This document shows, one piece after another, positions 22,629-34,705 of a DNA stretch of 64,000 nucleotides. The stretch is taken from positions 3,956,501 to 4,020,500 of the forward strand of contig JABELC010000001.1 in assembly GCA_028455995.1 (NCBI GenBank), given 5' to 3'. Both the position numbers and the translations under genes were made by a program. This DNA is from Scleromitrula shiraiana. Its lineage: Eukaryota; Ascomycota; Leotiomycetes; Helotiales; Sclerotiniaceae. The notes under the pieces are model-generated. The model was not told the DNA's origin. It was given only the letters and a program-made list of their open reading frames with translations, and did not search any database. Positions within the stretch are counted from its first letter, which is position 1. The number at the start of each line of letters is the position of its first letter.

Positions 22629-25600
22629 TCATCCAATAAGTAACTTCCCCATCTCTACCCCAATTTTACTTCCCGTCCAGATTTTCTTTAGAATTGCCCC
22701 CGCAGTCTCACCCTCATCACTCTTCAATCCCCTATCCACACCCGCTCTAACTAATTCCTCCACCACCCCCAAATTACCCCTCTCGACCGCCAAATGCAAC
22801 GCCGTTTTCCCTCGCATGCCCGATTTCATATTTAACTGCTCGGGCTCATTGTACCATTCCAATAATTCATGGGTAATAGATCTATTAGTTTCCCAACCGA
22901 AATTAAACCGATTAGCGCGCTCGCCCGTCGACGTGGAGAATCCTTCTGGGAGAATAGCCGCAAGATGTAATGCACTAAGATTTCGTTCGGGCTCAACGAT
23001 GAAATCAATTGCGTCTTGATAGTTGGAGAGTAGGTATTGAAGACTAGTGTTCGAATATCTTGCATTCAAGGCAATTATATGACCTAGACCTGTTAGGGGA
23101 AATGGACTAGTAACGAGAGATGAGTGAGTGGTTATTGCGTTAAGGTCTGCGCCAAATTCGAGAAGCCGGTCTGCTAGATGGAATGCATGTCGTCGGACGG
23201 CAATGTTAAATGGGGTTTCAACATCATTTTCTGGGGGCCCGTCCACAGGAATTCCGGCTTCGATTAAATCTTCTACCAGTGTGAGGTTCTCGTTGTGCGC
23301 TTCGTGGGCAAATACATGTAATGCGGACCAATCTTTGCGTTTTTCATTGTATGGATTCAGGGCCTGTTTCTAGTTAATATGTTTCTTGGTTGGAAGTCTG
23401 AAAGATGAATTGTGAATAGAATAATTACCAGTGCGTGGACATCAGCACCGTATTTAAGAAGTAACTGAAACATAGGTCTGCGATTCCATCGAACACTTTC
23501 AAGTATTGGAGTTCTACGTGGATCTCCTCCTGGCTTGTTGATATCGTCTAGATGCCATTTATTTTCAAGAATCCATTCCAAAGCTTCCTCGTGTGCTTCC
23601 ATTGCAGCCAGCATGATGATACTTTCTCCTCGAAAAGCGACTTGGAATTTGATTAGGACCTGAATTTTATTAATATGTGAGTATCAAGAGTCCAACCAGC
23701 TGCTTTGCTGAATACAGAATACTTTGCACACCAAACGGAATATGAGTATACTTACAGTCTTCTCTTTCAAATACTTCAATGTAGCATGTAACCTCTCAAG
23801 ATGCTGTGTTCCATTTCGCAATATCATGGAAAATTTATCGGCAGCGTGCAAAGCACACCTCACCAAAGGTCCATATTGAAGAACGTATCGTTTATCATTA
23901 TTTGGCTTTTCGGGTGTTGGTGCATAAGTGTCGTACTTCTCCTCGAGATGGTCAATCATCATCTTGAGGCACTCGGCGTTGTGCAGATATGCCGCTTGCT
24001 CTAGACAATCCTGATTTCGGCCATCCGGGTATTCTATATAAAGTTCCGTTATTATAATGTGTATACAAATTTCGAAGCAAATTTGCATAGTTTTGACTAC
24101 ATCATATGCCGAGAAAAAGAGATCAAGTAAGAAGAACACTTACTCAATCGTGGTTCTGCATCAACAGAAAGTAAGAATTTGACAACTCGTGGATGATCAA
24201 ACCGCATAGCCCACATCAACGGCGTCCCTTTGATCTGTCGTTCTAGATCTGAGCCCGAGGGGAAGTTTGCATACGAAAAGTCCACATGTGTAGTTGCTTC
24301 GACAATTGCTCCACCCCTATCGATCAAATCATTGCCAAGGGCATCAATGTCGACGTCATCATCGAAAGAAATAAGCCAATGCAATGGAGTTTCTCCTGTA
24401 TGTGACGCTATTGATGCTTTGGCGTCAGAATCTAATAGTATCTTGACAGGGTTTATGTGGCCAGAACGGCATGCACACAGTAGAGGAGTTTCGCCATATG
24501 AGTTTTGTCTTGAAGTCAATGTATTAGTCATAAATTGATGTTACTGACTTGAGATGGATGTGGAAAGAAGCTTACATATTAACATCCACCTTCTTTTCCT
24601 GAATTAATTTGATGAGAAGAGCATTACTGTTGGAGCACGCCGCTACGAAGTGTATCAGATAGTCCCCTCTTTGGTTGACTCTCATCTGCCTAATCTGCTC
24701 ATCTGTTCCCATTGAATCGACTGTTGTTTCAAGGGCTCGTATCATCGGTTGAGTAATACCATGAAACATTTGATTAGGATGATACCACTGAGCACCAGTT
24801 CCTGCGCATCCATATTTGAGTATTTTTCTGTTAAATGCTGCCTTTTCTGGGTCAAGTATTTTTAGATCTCTCATGGCCATTCTGGACCCGTTTTGAGAAT
24901 GCTCGTTTAGATAGTCTAAAAATGTAACACCAGCTGGTATAGGAATATTACAGGCTGTAAACATTCGATACACATATGCCTGGGACATCTTGTGCCCCGA
25001 CTTAGCAGCTCGGAGGATGGAATGAACACCCTTCTCGAAATCTTGCTCGAACCCGTAACCGTTTATATAAAACGAACCGGTAATAAACATGGCGGGAGTA
25101 TCGTCTTTATCCGAAAACGTGAATGCTTCCGCCACAAATCTCTGTATTGGTGGATCGAGATCTCTTGTTTGTTGCCATGATAGAAGGAGTTTCTATGCGA
25201 AATTAGTGTTTTTGAATAGAGATTTGGTAAGTATGTTACCTTAAATCCTAGTGCCCCCCAATCAACAGCTCTCGGTCTAGATACAAAATGTTAGTTTTGT
25301 AGATAGGGATATTATGGGAGACGAAACAAACCTTTGAATAGTTTTACTCTCAGTGGGGGTGTTTGTTTCTTCTGCTGAAGTTGATGATATACTCGGAGTA
25401 TCGGTTGAAACAGGAATTTGACTGATCGTTTGAGCAGTTATCGGCTCATCTGAGTTGTTTTTTATGATTAGTTGAGTGTCATTCTAGATTGACAGTTAGA
25501 CGGAATGTATCACAACTAGGGTTCTTCGAGACAAACCTTGTTGGTAGATACTGCATCATTTGGTTGAATTTGCAATTTTGCGAGAGCTCTTCGCCACATC

Positions 25601-27016
25601 TAGTCAGCATAATGTTAATTTTGCGGATATGTACAGAACGAACTTTTCGGCTTCGGCAACTTCTTGTTGCAGTATCGATATGACAGGATCCAGAGTTCTT
25701 TTGCTCGGGTCTTTGCTCAAAGTGTTCATCAATATAGTTTCCAAATCCTTGTAGAACACCTTGGGTCGCCAGAGCTGAATCATCATATCGGACAACTTTT
25801 TAACCATCGCATGTATCTGTGCTCCCTGATCTGCATCTTCAGTTGCTGCTCGCTCAAGGGCCTTTTGAAACTTTGTAGGGTTTGCCAATATTGCCATCGA
25901 GCTACCGTAATTCTGTATGAGCGATGGAGGAACCAAGGAATTGACACCAAACATTTGCCATGGTAAAATCCAATTCTCATATTTCGCAGCTTCGATAACT
26001 TCGTCTTCATCTTTGAATTTGTCAATCGCTGCAAGGCGTTCCTCTCCTTTGAGCTCATCAGAAACCATTAAATCAAAAGGATTCCGCCCATCTATAGCGA
26101 GACACCAGGCAAGTAAACCAAACGAATAGATATCGGTTTTCCGGAGAAAATCTTTACGTATGGGACGGGAACTTTCTGGAGAACGCCATGTTCTTGTTCC
26201 ACCAATAGATATTTCAGGAGCCTCAACATCCTCAATGATAGCAAAGCCAAAATCTGCCAGCTTTGCGACATATTTGTCTTGTGGATGTGAGCAAATGAGA
26301 ACATTTTCTGGCTTTATGTCTCCGTGAACGATATTGTTCTCGTGTAAAACGGACAGCCCACGAGCTACTCCTAGGCAAAGATTGAGTTTGACATTCTCTG
26401 ATAGTTGCTTGTGTCTTGCTTGCAAATCCGCCAAAGTCCCTTGATCTGCATACTCTACGACGAGGACTGGAAGTTTATGTAACGGTTGAGAAGGGCTTTT
26501 GCCCCAAGCCAACCCTAAGAAATCGATGATGTTTGGATGATCCAATAATGGCGGGTGTAAAAGAGCATGAAACTCTGTGAGTACGCTAATCATTGCTCTC
26601 CTATCTTGGGCAGTAGCGGGTTTTCCATTTTCTTGTAACGTGACCCTAGCTGACTTGTATACGACATACTCAGGTCGTTTTGGAGCCGGCTGCCTCTTTG
26701 TGATTGTCCAACCCCCCATATCTGTCTCTGTCTCGATAAATTTGTCTCCCGGTGGTAAAGTCTGACGACTAGCTGTGAAAGAAGCACCATTTCCTATGAG
26801 ATTAGATGCATCAACAGCCTCGCTTTGTAGATATGCCCTCGGAATATATTGCTTTGTTAAATCTCTGGCACGGTGGGTTGGTGTAACCAGATCGAACAAA
26901 TGAGGGACATAGTAGGATTTGGAAATTATAGGAGGGTCTGTCGAGACCGGGCTAGAACTCCCACCCAAACTTGGCTCTTGCGAGGACCATGAGGAGGAGG
27001 GGCGATCTGAAGACAT
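22629..27016 (-). CDS. Ser/Thr protein kinase with Sel1-like and ankyrin repeats (RIPK-like architecture)
   Basis: Nine exons (27016-25644, 25588-25537, 25483-25332, 25276-25240, 25192-24576, 24508-24144, 24033-23756, 23659-23429, 23369-22629) sum to 3,846 nt, 1,281 aa, with all phases consistent. The N-terminal kinase has a Gly-loop (LIGNGASFTA), a beta-3 lysine candidate (VVYKSARV), a catalytic loop IVHGDIKPENVLI (HGD instead of HRD, Asp and Asn kept), the DFG in KLADFGFAII and the activation-segment end GTRTWRSPE. By motif it should be catalytically active. A Sel1-like middle (AAKSGHKMSQAYVYRMF) precedes ankyrin-type repeats through the C-terminal half, for example NSYGETPLLCACRSGHINPV, RRTPILESVRWNRRPMFQLL, and GKTALHLAVERGNLGVVEEL. 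The protein should be cytoplasmic; targets are unknown. It is head-to-head with the HeLo-pseudokinase gene across 416 bp, so co-regulation is likely. The intron-1 acceptor is AAG, chosen because a TAG sits too close to the branch site and breaks frame. Confidence 0.88.
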
Positions 27017-27432
27017 TTCCTATGTGATAACGATGATATTCTATAGAAGGTGTACTTCAGAAGAGAATTCGGGGAATATCTTCAATCAATTACCATTTCA
27101 CGACTAAGAAATAGTTGATTACCTTGGGAATACAAGACTATAACGTTTAACATTGTTCTTCAAAATTATTGTTGCCTTTTTGCGGCTGAAGCAGATATTG
27201 ATATCAACGAATGATTGAACGACCCATGATCATGGGCGCAACGCCAGGGCTAGCTGAGTGCAAAATAAACATGCATGATTGCGTGGGTTATTAGTAATCT
27301 AGAGACCTTTTCATTCGTTACCAGAACACCCCTCTCATACCGGGTCATCGACATGGCAAGGGGTCAAAACAAGAATATAAACAATAAATTTCAATTTCTC
27401 AAAAATTGATATCGACTTAGATTTTTGACAAA
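27017..27432. promoter_or_regulatory. Shared divergent promoter of kinase-ankyrin and HeLo-pseudokinase genes
   Basis: Only 416 bp separate the two start codons, which point away from each other, so this must contain both promoters. It has an AT-rich right end (AACAATAAATTTC near the HeLo start). No specific operator was recognised. Confidence 0.6.
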
Positions 27433-29199
27433 ATGGATCCATTGAGCCTTACAGCCAGCACTGCTGGATTGGTATCTCTTTCATTTCAATTATTTGCTGG
27501 TTGCATTCAAGGGTTTGTCCTACTCTCTACGGCCCAAAATCTTGGCAAAGATGCATCCACAATCATTTGTATGCTGAACCTCCAAGAAATCCATCTCACA
27601 GAATGGGCTAGGACAGCTGGCTTGTTAGATGGCGAACTTGACAGAAGACTTAACGTCAAAGTCGTGGAGGAAACTTTGCAATTACTAGAGAAATTATTGA
27701 AGGATACTGGCAAGCTCAAAAGTAGGTATAAATTGGATTTGGTTCCACAGCCTGGAGTGGGGACCGAAGAAAATACGACGATACTTCCATCAGAAGATTC
27801 TGGGATCGACAGGATATTTGGTGGTATCTCGAATGAGACGAGGAAGAAAGTTCTTGAACGCGCTGGACTTATTCAAAGCGGATCTTCATTCCCGAAACGA
27901 CTTTGGTGGGCGGCAGTGGACAAGGAGAATATGGAGAAACTAGTGGAGAAGATTAATACATTTATCCGCCAACTATGGTTTTTGTTGGATCCTTGGAGAC
28001 AGGATGATTTGTTGAAGTCTACTCAGACAATTGCATCGAACATGATTGCTTTGGTAGATAAATTTGAGCAATTGAAATCTCTGAACGATGCTTTGCAGAA
28101 ATTTGACGGAATGACGTTGGTCGATGGATCTGGTTCTTCTTTCAAAAGTTTAGCTATATCAGCAGATATCAAAGCTATGAAAGTTGGCTTGGAAAGTGAT
28201 GAGGATAATAATTCAATGGTTGAGGAACACCAAGGAATACCGAGAAAGACTCTCTTACAAGCACTTGAGAAACTTTCGAGGAACAGCCTCCAGGATTTCC
28301 AACCTATGAGAAAACGAAAGGATATGGGGATTGCTCGGTACGACAGTCAGGCAGTGTTTATTGAATGGAAGGAATTAGATCCATATTTGAGAAAGAAGAT
28401 AATCCCACGAGTTGAGAATCTTGCAGCTCTCCTAAATCTTTCCAAGGATCCAACATTTCGCTCTTTGCACTGTCGTGGAACGATTGAAACCGAGAATCAA
28501 ATTGTGTTTGTCTACAATCACCCATCGGAAGACATTGAAGGACTGCCTAAGTCGTTGTATGATCTCTTTAGTGCCAAAGACGGGATCGAGCCGCCTAGTC
28601 TCACTGAACGTATAAAATTGGCACTGTGCATTGCGCAGAGTGTGCGAAGTTTTCACCGATCGGGTTGGCTTCATAAAGACCTCCGTTCGGAAAACATTCT
28701 GTTTTTTCGAAAAGATACTGCTAAAGGTAGTAATGATTCAAATTTCGACATCGGATCTCCTGTGCTGGCTGGATTTTCATTCTCTAGGTTTGCATCCCCA
28801 TCGGAAATATCAGAACAACCGTCGGCAAATCCTCAACGAGATATTTACAGACATCCAAACGCCATGGGAGAAGCTTCGTTGAGTTTCAATGCCTTCATGG
28901 ATTTGTACTCTCTTGGTACAATTCTTGTCGAGATAGCAGAGTGGCGAGCATTGAAATTTTTAATAAAAAGTGTTGTGAGTGTAGATGATGATGCTGTCCC
29001 TTTGAGTAGGATTGCAGAGGTTCAACAATTTCTTCTGAATGGAAAGGGCAAAGGCGGTACATCAAAAATCAGATCGAAAATGGGTGATATATATAACGAA
29101 GTTTGCGTACAATGTTTGGCGGGAGACTTAAACACTAAATTGGGTCCGCTGCCTCTTTTGAATTCGGTTGTAGAGCAACTGGAGAGCTGTCGAATATGA
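27433..29199 (+). CDS. HeLo-domain (HET-S-like) protein with C-terminal pseudokinase (MLKL-like architecture)
   Basis: A single exon of 588 aa. The N-terminus (MDPLSLTASTAGLVSLSFQL, then GCIQGFVLLSTAQNLGKDAS and MLNLQEIHLTEWARTAGL) has the pattern of the HeLo/prion-inhibition domain of HET-S, a helical bundle that can insert into membranes and kill the cell. The HeLo region runs to about residue 235. A kinase fold occupies about residues 290-585. It keeps a beta-3-like lysine (VFIEWKELD) and a catalytic-loop relic SGWLHKDLRSENILF. It has no glycine loop, HRD is HKD, and the position of DFG reads AGFSF with no metal-binding Asp. This is therefore probably a pseudokinase. HeLo plus pseudokinase mirrors the order of animal MLKL. 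No amyloid prion-forming motif was found at its C-terminus. It is likely regulated together with, and possibly by, the kinase-ankyrin protein; that is inference. Confidence 0.85.
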   Translation: MDPLSLTASTAGLVSLSFQLFAGCIQGFVLLSTAQNLGKDASTIICMLNLQEIHLTEWARTAGLLDGELDRRLNVKVVEETLQLLEKLLKDTGKLKSRYKLDLVPQPGVGTEENTTILPSEDSGIDRIFGGISNETRKKVLERAGLIQSGSSFPKRLWWAAVDKENMEKLVEKINTFIRQLWFLLDPWRQDDLLKSTQTIASNMIALVDKFEQLKSLNDALQKFDGMTLVDGSGSSFKSLAISADIKAMKVGLESDEDNNSMVEEHQGIPRKTLLQALEKLSRNSLQDFQPMRKRKDMGIARYDSQAVFIEWKELDPYLRKKIIPRVENLAALLNLSKDPTFRSLHCRGTIETENQIVFVYNHPSEDIEGLPKSLYDLFSAKDGIEPPSLTERIKLALCIAQSVRSFHRSGWLHKDLRSENILFFRKDTAKGSNDSNFDIGSPVLAGFSFSRFASPSEISEQPSANPQRDIYRHPNAMGEASLSFNAFMDLYSLGTILVEIAEWRALKFLIKSVVSVDDDAVPLSRIAEVQQFLLNGKGKGGTSKIRSKMGDIYNEVCVQCLAGDLNTKLGPLPLLNSVVEQLESCRI

Positions 29200-29514
29200 G
29201 TGGCGATAGAATTGTTTCAGACGAGAAGAGTGAGATCAAAATTGACAATGTCTAAACTTGTAATTTGTATCTCTGGGAAGCTCATAGAGTTGGAGAAATG
29301 CCTCGTAATGTGGAAAAAGTCAGTGGATTCATGTAGAGTTGATGGAGCGGCCCAAAATCTTACATACCATCGCCGCCAATCACCAGAATGTAACTTTTTG
29401 CTCGATTTCATGTACCGAAATGATGGTCGGTAGTTCTATGCTTCACTTCTACAAGTATTATGGTAAGATTGTATTAAATTGCACGTTATATCATGTATTA
29501 TTCCTTTATATAGT

Positions 29515-30336
29515 TCACCCCCATTTATTAAATGGGAATGGTGTAGTTCGATTTGAAAGATCCTGCTGCGTTGGATTCCGAAAGCTTTCATATAAAGTTG
29601 CCGCTCGCACCAAAGGTATATTTGGTATTCTGCCATTGGTCTTCCAACTACTATCTGCATTGTTGTCCGTGCGATTGAGAGTTGTACAATCAGCTTCATG
29701 ATTCGAAACATCCCGAATCATATCATCTGTTTCGTGGGCCGGGATATAATCAGTTATTACATCCTGGAGGAGATTTCTAATAACTTTGAGATGTGGAAAC
29801 GGATGAAGGTCCTCTTGAAAGAACCACGATTGATTTGCAGTTTCAACAACTTCCGTAATGGTTGTTAACTCTACCAAGTTCCTAGCCAGTACCTGTAGTA
29901 TCCATTCATCCAATTCAGAAAACATATGGCTCCCTTGACAGACTGCCAAATATCTCAGCCTTCTTATATCAATGCCCAGTTCTTCATCCATACACTCAAT
30001 CAAGACATCAATTGGGGACATGATAGGTGAGTTGCTGAGGTATAAGTAATCGCGATTGTAATCAAACAAACATCCAAAATCCAACGACGTGAAGCTTTTT
30101 TTAGTTTCTTCTCGAGCTTCATGACAAACTTGGTAACATGGAGGAAGTCGCTTGATATCAGGTGACGAGCTAATCATTCTAACATAATTATACCCGTTGT
30201 AGTAATCATGTTCAGCGGTCAAAAACTGAGCTTCGATTATCCGTGGCCTTTGGAGATATCGTGTTAAATCATAGATCTTGAGTCGTAGTTCTATTGGCAA
30301 CTCTGTGAACTTATGGAAGGTTTTGGTAGGTGGCAT
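29515..30336 (-). CDS. 2EXR domain-containing protein
   Basis: A single exon of 273 aa. The N-terminal FHKFTELPIELRLKIYDLTR is the signature of the fungal 2EXR domain (named for paired E-x-R motifs), an abundant family of unknown function in filamentous ascomycetes. A second typical segment, LPPCYQVCHEAREETKKSF, follows. The C-terminal half is not recognised. It converges on the HeLo-pseudokinase gene, with about 315 bp between the stops. No lesion seen. Members often lie in variable, fast-evolving regions, which fits the neighbours. Confidence 0.85.
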   Translation of the reverse strand: MPPTKTFHKFTELPIELRLKIYDLTRYLQRPRIIEAQFLTAEHDYYNGYNYVRMISSSPDIKRLPPCYQVCHEAREETKKSFTSLDFGCLFDYNRDYLYLSNSPIMSPIDVLIECMDEELGIDIRRLRYLAVCQGSHMFSELDEWILQVLARNLVELTTITEVVETANQSWFFQEDLHPFPHLKVIRNLLQDVITDYIPAHETDDMIRDVSNHEADCTTLNRTDNNADSSWKTNGRIPNIPLVRAATLYESFRNPTQQDLSNRTTPFPFNKWG

Positions 30337-31422
30337 TTTTGCAGTGCTCTAGTGATGAATTGAGGTGGATGAATTGAGGCAGGTGAATTCAAGGACGATG
30401 ATTTGAGATGAGGGTTATTGCCCAAGAGGATGCGGGGCAAAGAGTGAAGGGGTTGATTATGGTTTTGGATAGAATACTGTGAATATGAAAGTGCGGGGAG
30501 TTATAGTTATTATTATTAGTGGTACCGGTATTTCAAGTTCTTGCTTGTTAGCTTGTTAGCTTGTTAGTAGTCTTGGTGGCTCAACTACAATACCTCGGTA
30601 GTACGTACCGGTACCTACATAGTACTTACCTACTATGTTGCTTTTGTGGTAGGTATTGGTAGATTTGGAGATTGTCGATTCCCCAATACTTAACTTAACA
30701 TCCATCCTTCCTTCGTAAAAGGCACAAGATATACATATATATATATATATATCGTATCGTTTTATATATATGGAGTAGATATGAACGGATATGTCTCTCT
30801 CCGTTTTCATAAGAGGTAAATCGGCAACGGGATGAAATGCTCCCTAAATGACCGCCACCGGTGATCAATGCAACTAACTTTACGTTAGCCCCTTGCGATC
30901 TTGTAGGTTGATATCAAAGCTCTGTCAACTCCTCAGTGATATGAGCCTCGGTATCCTCTTAAGTGCAGGAGCAATTCCTATTACCTATTTACCTATTTAC
31001 CTATTTACCTATTTACCTATTGGGGGAATTGTTCATCGTCGCTGGGATTAGGAAAGCTTACCTTCTTTCAATCCTCATATCATAGATGGGAGGTGGATCG
31101 GAATACGGTCCCCCGACTACTCCCCTCCCCTCTACCGCCCTTTCTTTTGCTTAAGGTGAGATTGGCTTCCGAGATTTAATGTTCTCTCGAAACATCTAAT
31201 GATTGTGCCTCGGTGTATATATTCGATATTCATTGTAACAAAGTATAAAGTAGCTTCTCCTCTTTCTATCACTCAAAAGTTCATTTTGTTTATATCTTAT
31301 TCATTACACGTAGTCACTACGTAGTGTTGGCTATATCCATAATCAACCGATTTTTGTGCCTTACTTCGTACTACATCAGTTGAGAGTATAACCTAAAATT
31401 GTCTATCCAATTGAATAGCAAA
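30337..31422. other. Repeat-rich intergenic region
   Basis: No gene seen. It holds several simple repeats: AGCTTGTT units at about 30543-30566, a TA run at about 30735-30752, and the 8-bp array listed separately. The right part must contain the promoter of the monooxygenase starting at 31423, and the left that of the 2EXR gene. Confidence 0.5.
30979..31021. repeat. 8-bp tandem repeat (CTATTTAC)n
   Basis: About five head-to-tail copies of an 8-bp unit, CTATTTAC, with a slightly degenerate first unit. It is in an intergenic promoter-side region and not coding. Confidence 0.85.
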
Positions 31423-32975
31423 ATGGGATCTATAGATAAATCAGAAAATTTTGATTACGACATTATCATTATCGGCGCAGGTATCTCAGGTATCAATTCT
31501 GCATAGTAAGTGTTTATTCAATCAGAATTGGCTGGATCTATCTCCCAATCAATCGATGCTGACATCAATGTAGTCGTGTGCAGACAGAACTTCCTGGCTA
31601 CAGTTATACCATTCTTGAGAACCGCGAACAACTTGGGGGAACTTGGGACCTATTTCGATATCCTGGCATACGATCTGATTCGGATTTACACACGTTTGGA
31701 TTCTCATGGCGTCCATGGAAATATGATAATCCTATTGCTGAAGGCGACTTGATCAAGAAGTACATTGGCGAATCTGCAAAGGAATATGGCATTGATCGAA
31801 AAATTCAGTTCCGACATAAAGTCACCACTGCAAATTGGTCAACAGCAGAACAACGTTGGACAGTATCTGTTGAGGCAGGTGGGAGGACGAAGACGATGAC
31901 GGGGAAATTTATCATTTGGAGTACGGGATATTACAATTATGATGACCCATTGAAGGCAAATATACCTGGGCTTGAGAACTTCCAAGGCCAAACAATACAT
32001 CCTCAGTTCTGGCCGGAGAACCTGGACTATAAAAACAAGAAGATAGTTGTCATTGGAAGTGGTGCAACAGCTATCACACTCATCCCCAATCTTGCGGATG
32101 AAGCAGCCAAAGTAACCATGTTACAACGAAGTCCTACCTATATTATGGGCTTGCCGAATAGATCAAACACTCTCATACAAAGATACCTACCCACCTGGTT
32201 ATCTGCCCATATCAACCGATGGAAAAATTTAGTTATGCCCTGGCTTTTCTTCAAATTTTGTCGAAGCTATCCCGATACCGCAAAGAAAATCCTTAAAGAG
32301 CGAATGGCAAAAGAACTTCCCAGCTCCGTACCCATGGATCCTAACTTCAATCCACGCTACAACCCATGGGAGCAACGTCTCTGTGTCTGTCCTGACAGTG
32401 ACTTCTTCAAATGTCTGCACAGCGGAAAAACAGATATTGTAACTGATAATATCAAAATGGTCAATGCTCATGACATCGCCACAGAGTCTGGAAAGGTTCT
32501 CGATGCGGACATAATCGTCACAGCTACGGGTTTGAGAATGCAATTGGCAGGTGGATGCAAATTGTCCCTCGACGGAAAACCCTACGATATTCCCTCGAAG
32601 TTCATGTGGAAAGCCGTAATGCTCCAAGACCTTCCAAATTCCTGCATTGTCTTCGGGTATACGAACGCTTCGTGGACACTGGGCGCCGATTGCACCGCAA
32701 TGATGACATGTCGACTTCTTAAATATATGCGTAACAATAAACTTACGGCGGCCATACCCCGTGTTCCTGCTGGTGAGACAATGAAACAACGACCCATGTT
32801 CGATTTCAATTCTACGTATGTCGAGAAAGCAAAGGGCTATTTGCCAAAGACTGGGGACAAAGGAGCATGGACTCCTCGATCAAATTATTTCGTGGATTTC
32901 TTTATTTCTCGATTTGGAAGTCTGCAGGAAGATATGGAATTTACGAAGGATGTTGGGTTTGAGAAGGATATATAG
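31423..32975 (+). CDS. Baeyer-Villiger-type flavin monooxygenase
   Basis: Two exons, 31423-31505 and 31574-32975, give 494 aa. The acceptor TGTAG at 31573 is required for frame and yields YRVQTELPGYSY. The FAD-binding GAGISG is at residues 18-23 and GGTWD at 49-53. The Baeyer-Villiger fingerprint FxGxxxHxxxWP is exact at about residue 163 (FQGQTIHPQFWP). A second dinucleotide site, VVIGSGATA, for NADPH follows near residue 186. The enzyme should insert oxygen next to a carbonyl to make esters or lactones, or oxidise a sulfur group as in EthA-like members. It is soluble by appearance. The substrate is unknown. No cluster partner other than the adjacent sugar transporter pseudogene is evident. 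Confidence 0.92.
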
Positions 32976-34705
32976 AAGGAAATGAAGAGAGGAATGTTTA
33001 ATGAATTAGAGCAGAGCTATCAAGGAATGTTTACAGGTCTTTTTTTTTCCCGGCGTTTCAATATATATACAAAAGGGTGATGTGGCTGGTAACTTACATT
33101 TCGCAGTACAACTCTTAACTACAGATATAGTTGTATTCACCTACTAGAATTCGTTGTATACTTGTTAATTACCCGATAATGTTGAAATTATTACAATATC
33201 TGTAGAACAGAAAAGAAATGAAATAAATTCAATAGCTCAAATGTAGAGCTTATTTCTCTCATCTACATAGTATACCTACCTCTGCAATCCTCCCTCCTCT
33301 TTGACTTAGCTATATATAGCTACTGTAATTATTCTCTCCTCTTCTAGACATAACAATTCCGCAAACCTAACTTGTGGGACCTCGGAAGAAAAACCGCACG
33401 AAAAATAAACACCTTCTCATCCTCTGAACTGGATATATACCCCTCTTCTCAGCCCTATATATATTGTAGATAACTAATTTGTGGCGAGAACGGGGGAGAG
33501 GGAAGTGGAGAGGAGGGAGGAGGACAGAGGGAAAATACTGTACCGGTCGGACCTGTAGGATAATCTATTTGTGGCGACCTCAGCAGAACTAAGTGGTTAA
33601 GAAGGACCCCCGTAGATCATCCATGGGAGGTGAGAAGGAAGTTTTCGTGTTAAAGATCTACTTCTGATGGGGCAGACTACTGTACGAGTAGAAAAAAAAA
33701 TATACTGTATCAATTTAGGTATGATAAAAATATCGGGTTGGAAGGGAAGGAAGGGAAGGGAAGGAAGGAAGCAAACTTTCACATGCTTCTGGAATCACAG
33801 TATCTTTCTTTTGTGGGATGGGCTAGCCGGGCACTTTACTCGATACTGCTGGATATGCTGCTGCAACCTGCATGTCTGTTTCATTCTAGATGAAGTTGTC
33901 AGTCGAGTGGAATTTTTCTTATCTATCTACAGCTTTATCGCCTGTCTTATCAAACAATTCCTACCCCAGAAACCATTCAGTGGATCTGAATTGAAGGCCT
34001 AACTGCAGGCCAAGATCTCACCGCTGCAGTAAACCTTCTCAGAACCCTTCGGTTGGATCATCAAGACCCTTTTTATTTTATATGTTCTATGTTCTTTTTT
34101 TTTTCTCTCTCCAAATTTGGTTTTCGTTCCTACAACTACCGGTAGCACTTCGTAAGTGGAGTTGCCCTACGTGCTAAAACCAGGCATGGCAGGTCCGGTA
34201 GGCATGGTAGGTCTTCTTTGACGAAGGAGTGGGTATTATTTGATAGGATCTACTATGTTGGTGCTTAGATTGGCGATGAGAAAATCTTTTGATCCATTGT
34301 TTTGGAGTTGGAGGGAAGAATTTTTCTCCACAATGGTGCCTTATCTTGCAATGATGTGAGTGCTGCTAGTCAGATGAGAGGAAGAATGAATGATTGATTG
34401 ATTGATATGTAGGTCGTATTGTGGGATGGGGAATGCTGTACGTACAGTAGTACTTATCGAGCGCAAGATAGATAAACGTCTTGGAGATAGTTCGGGTATA
34501 AGTATTTTTCCTACCTCTCTGTCTTCACCTCCCATCGTTCGACGTTTTGTGTTTCTTCTTCTTTCGTTTTATTCATATTTGTCTGCCATTGCACCAATTT
34601 GGCTGTTTTCAAATCGAGGAGTCTTGCTTTGCATTCGAGCGACATCCACACGCTCTCTCTTTTATTGAGTCAAGCAGACAATACTACCATCCCAACATAT
34701 CAAAA
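32976..34705. other. Long intergenic region with purine tract
   Basis: About 1.7 kb without a supported gene. It contains a one-strand purine tract of GGAAG/GGGAA units at about 33739-33772 and several poly-T runs. The last few hundred bases upstream of the transporter start are pyrimidine-rich, as in a promoter and leader. Confidence 0.5.
33739..33772. repeat. Homopurine GGAAG repeat tract
   Basis: An irregular tandem run of GGAAG and GGGAAG units with nearly no pyrimidines on the plus strand. Such tracts can form triplex DNA; here it is only noted as simple-sequence repeat in an intergenic region. Confidence 0.8.

Noticed and set aside
22629..27016. Separate kinase gene and separate ankyrin genes
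   Set aside because: All nine exons join with consistent phases and canonical or near-canonical splice sites into one 1,281-aa frame, and there is no promoter-sized gap or start between them.
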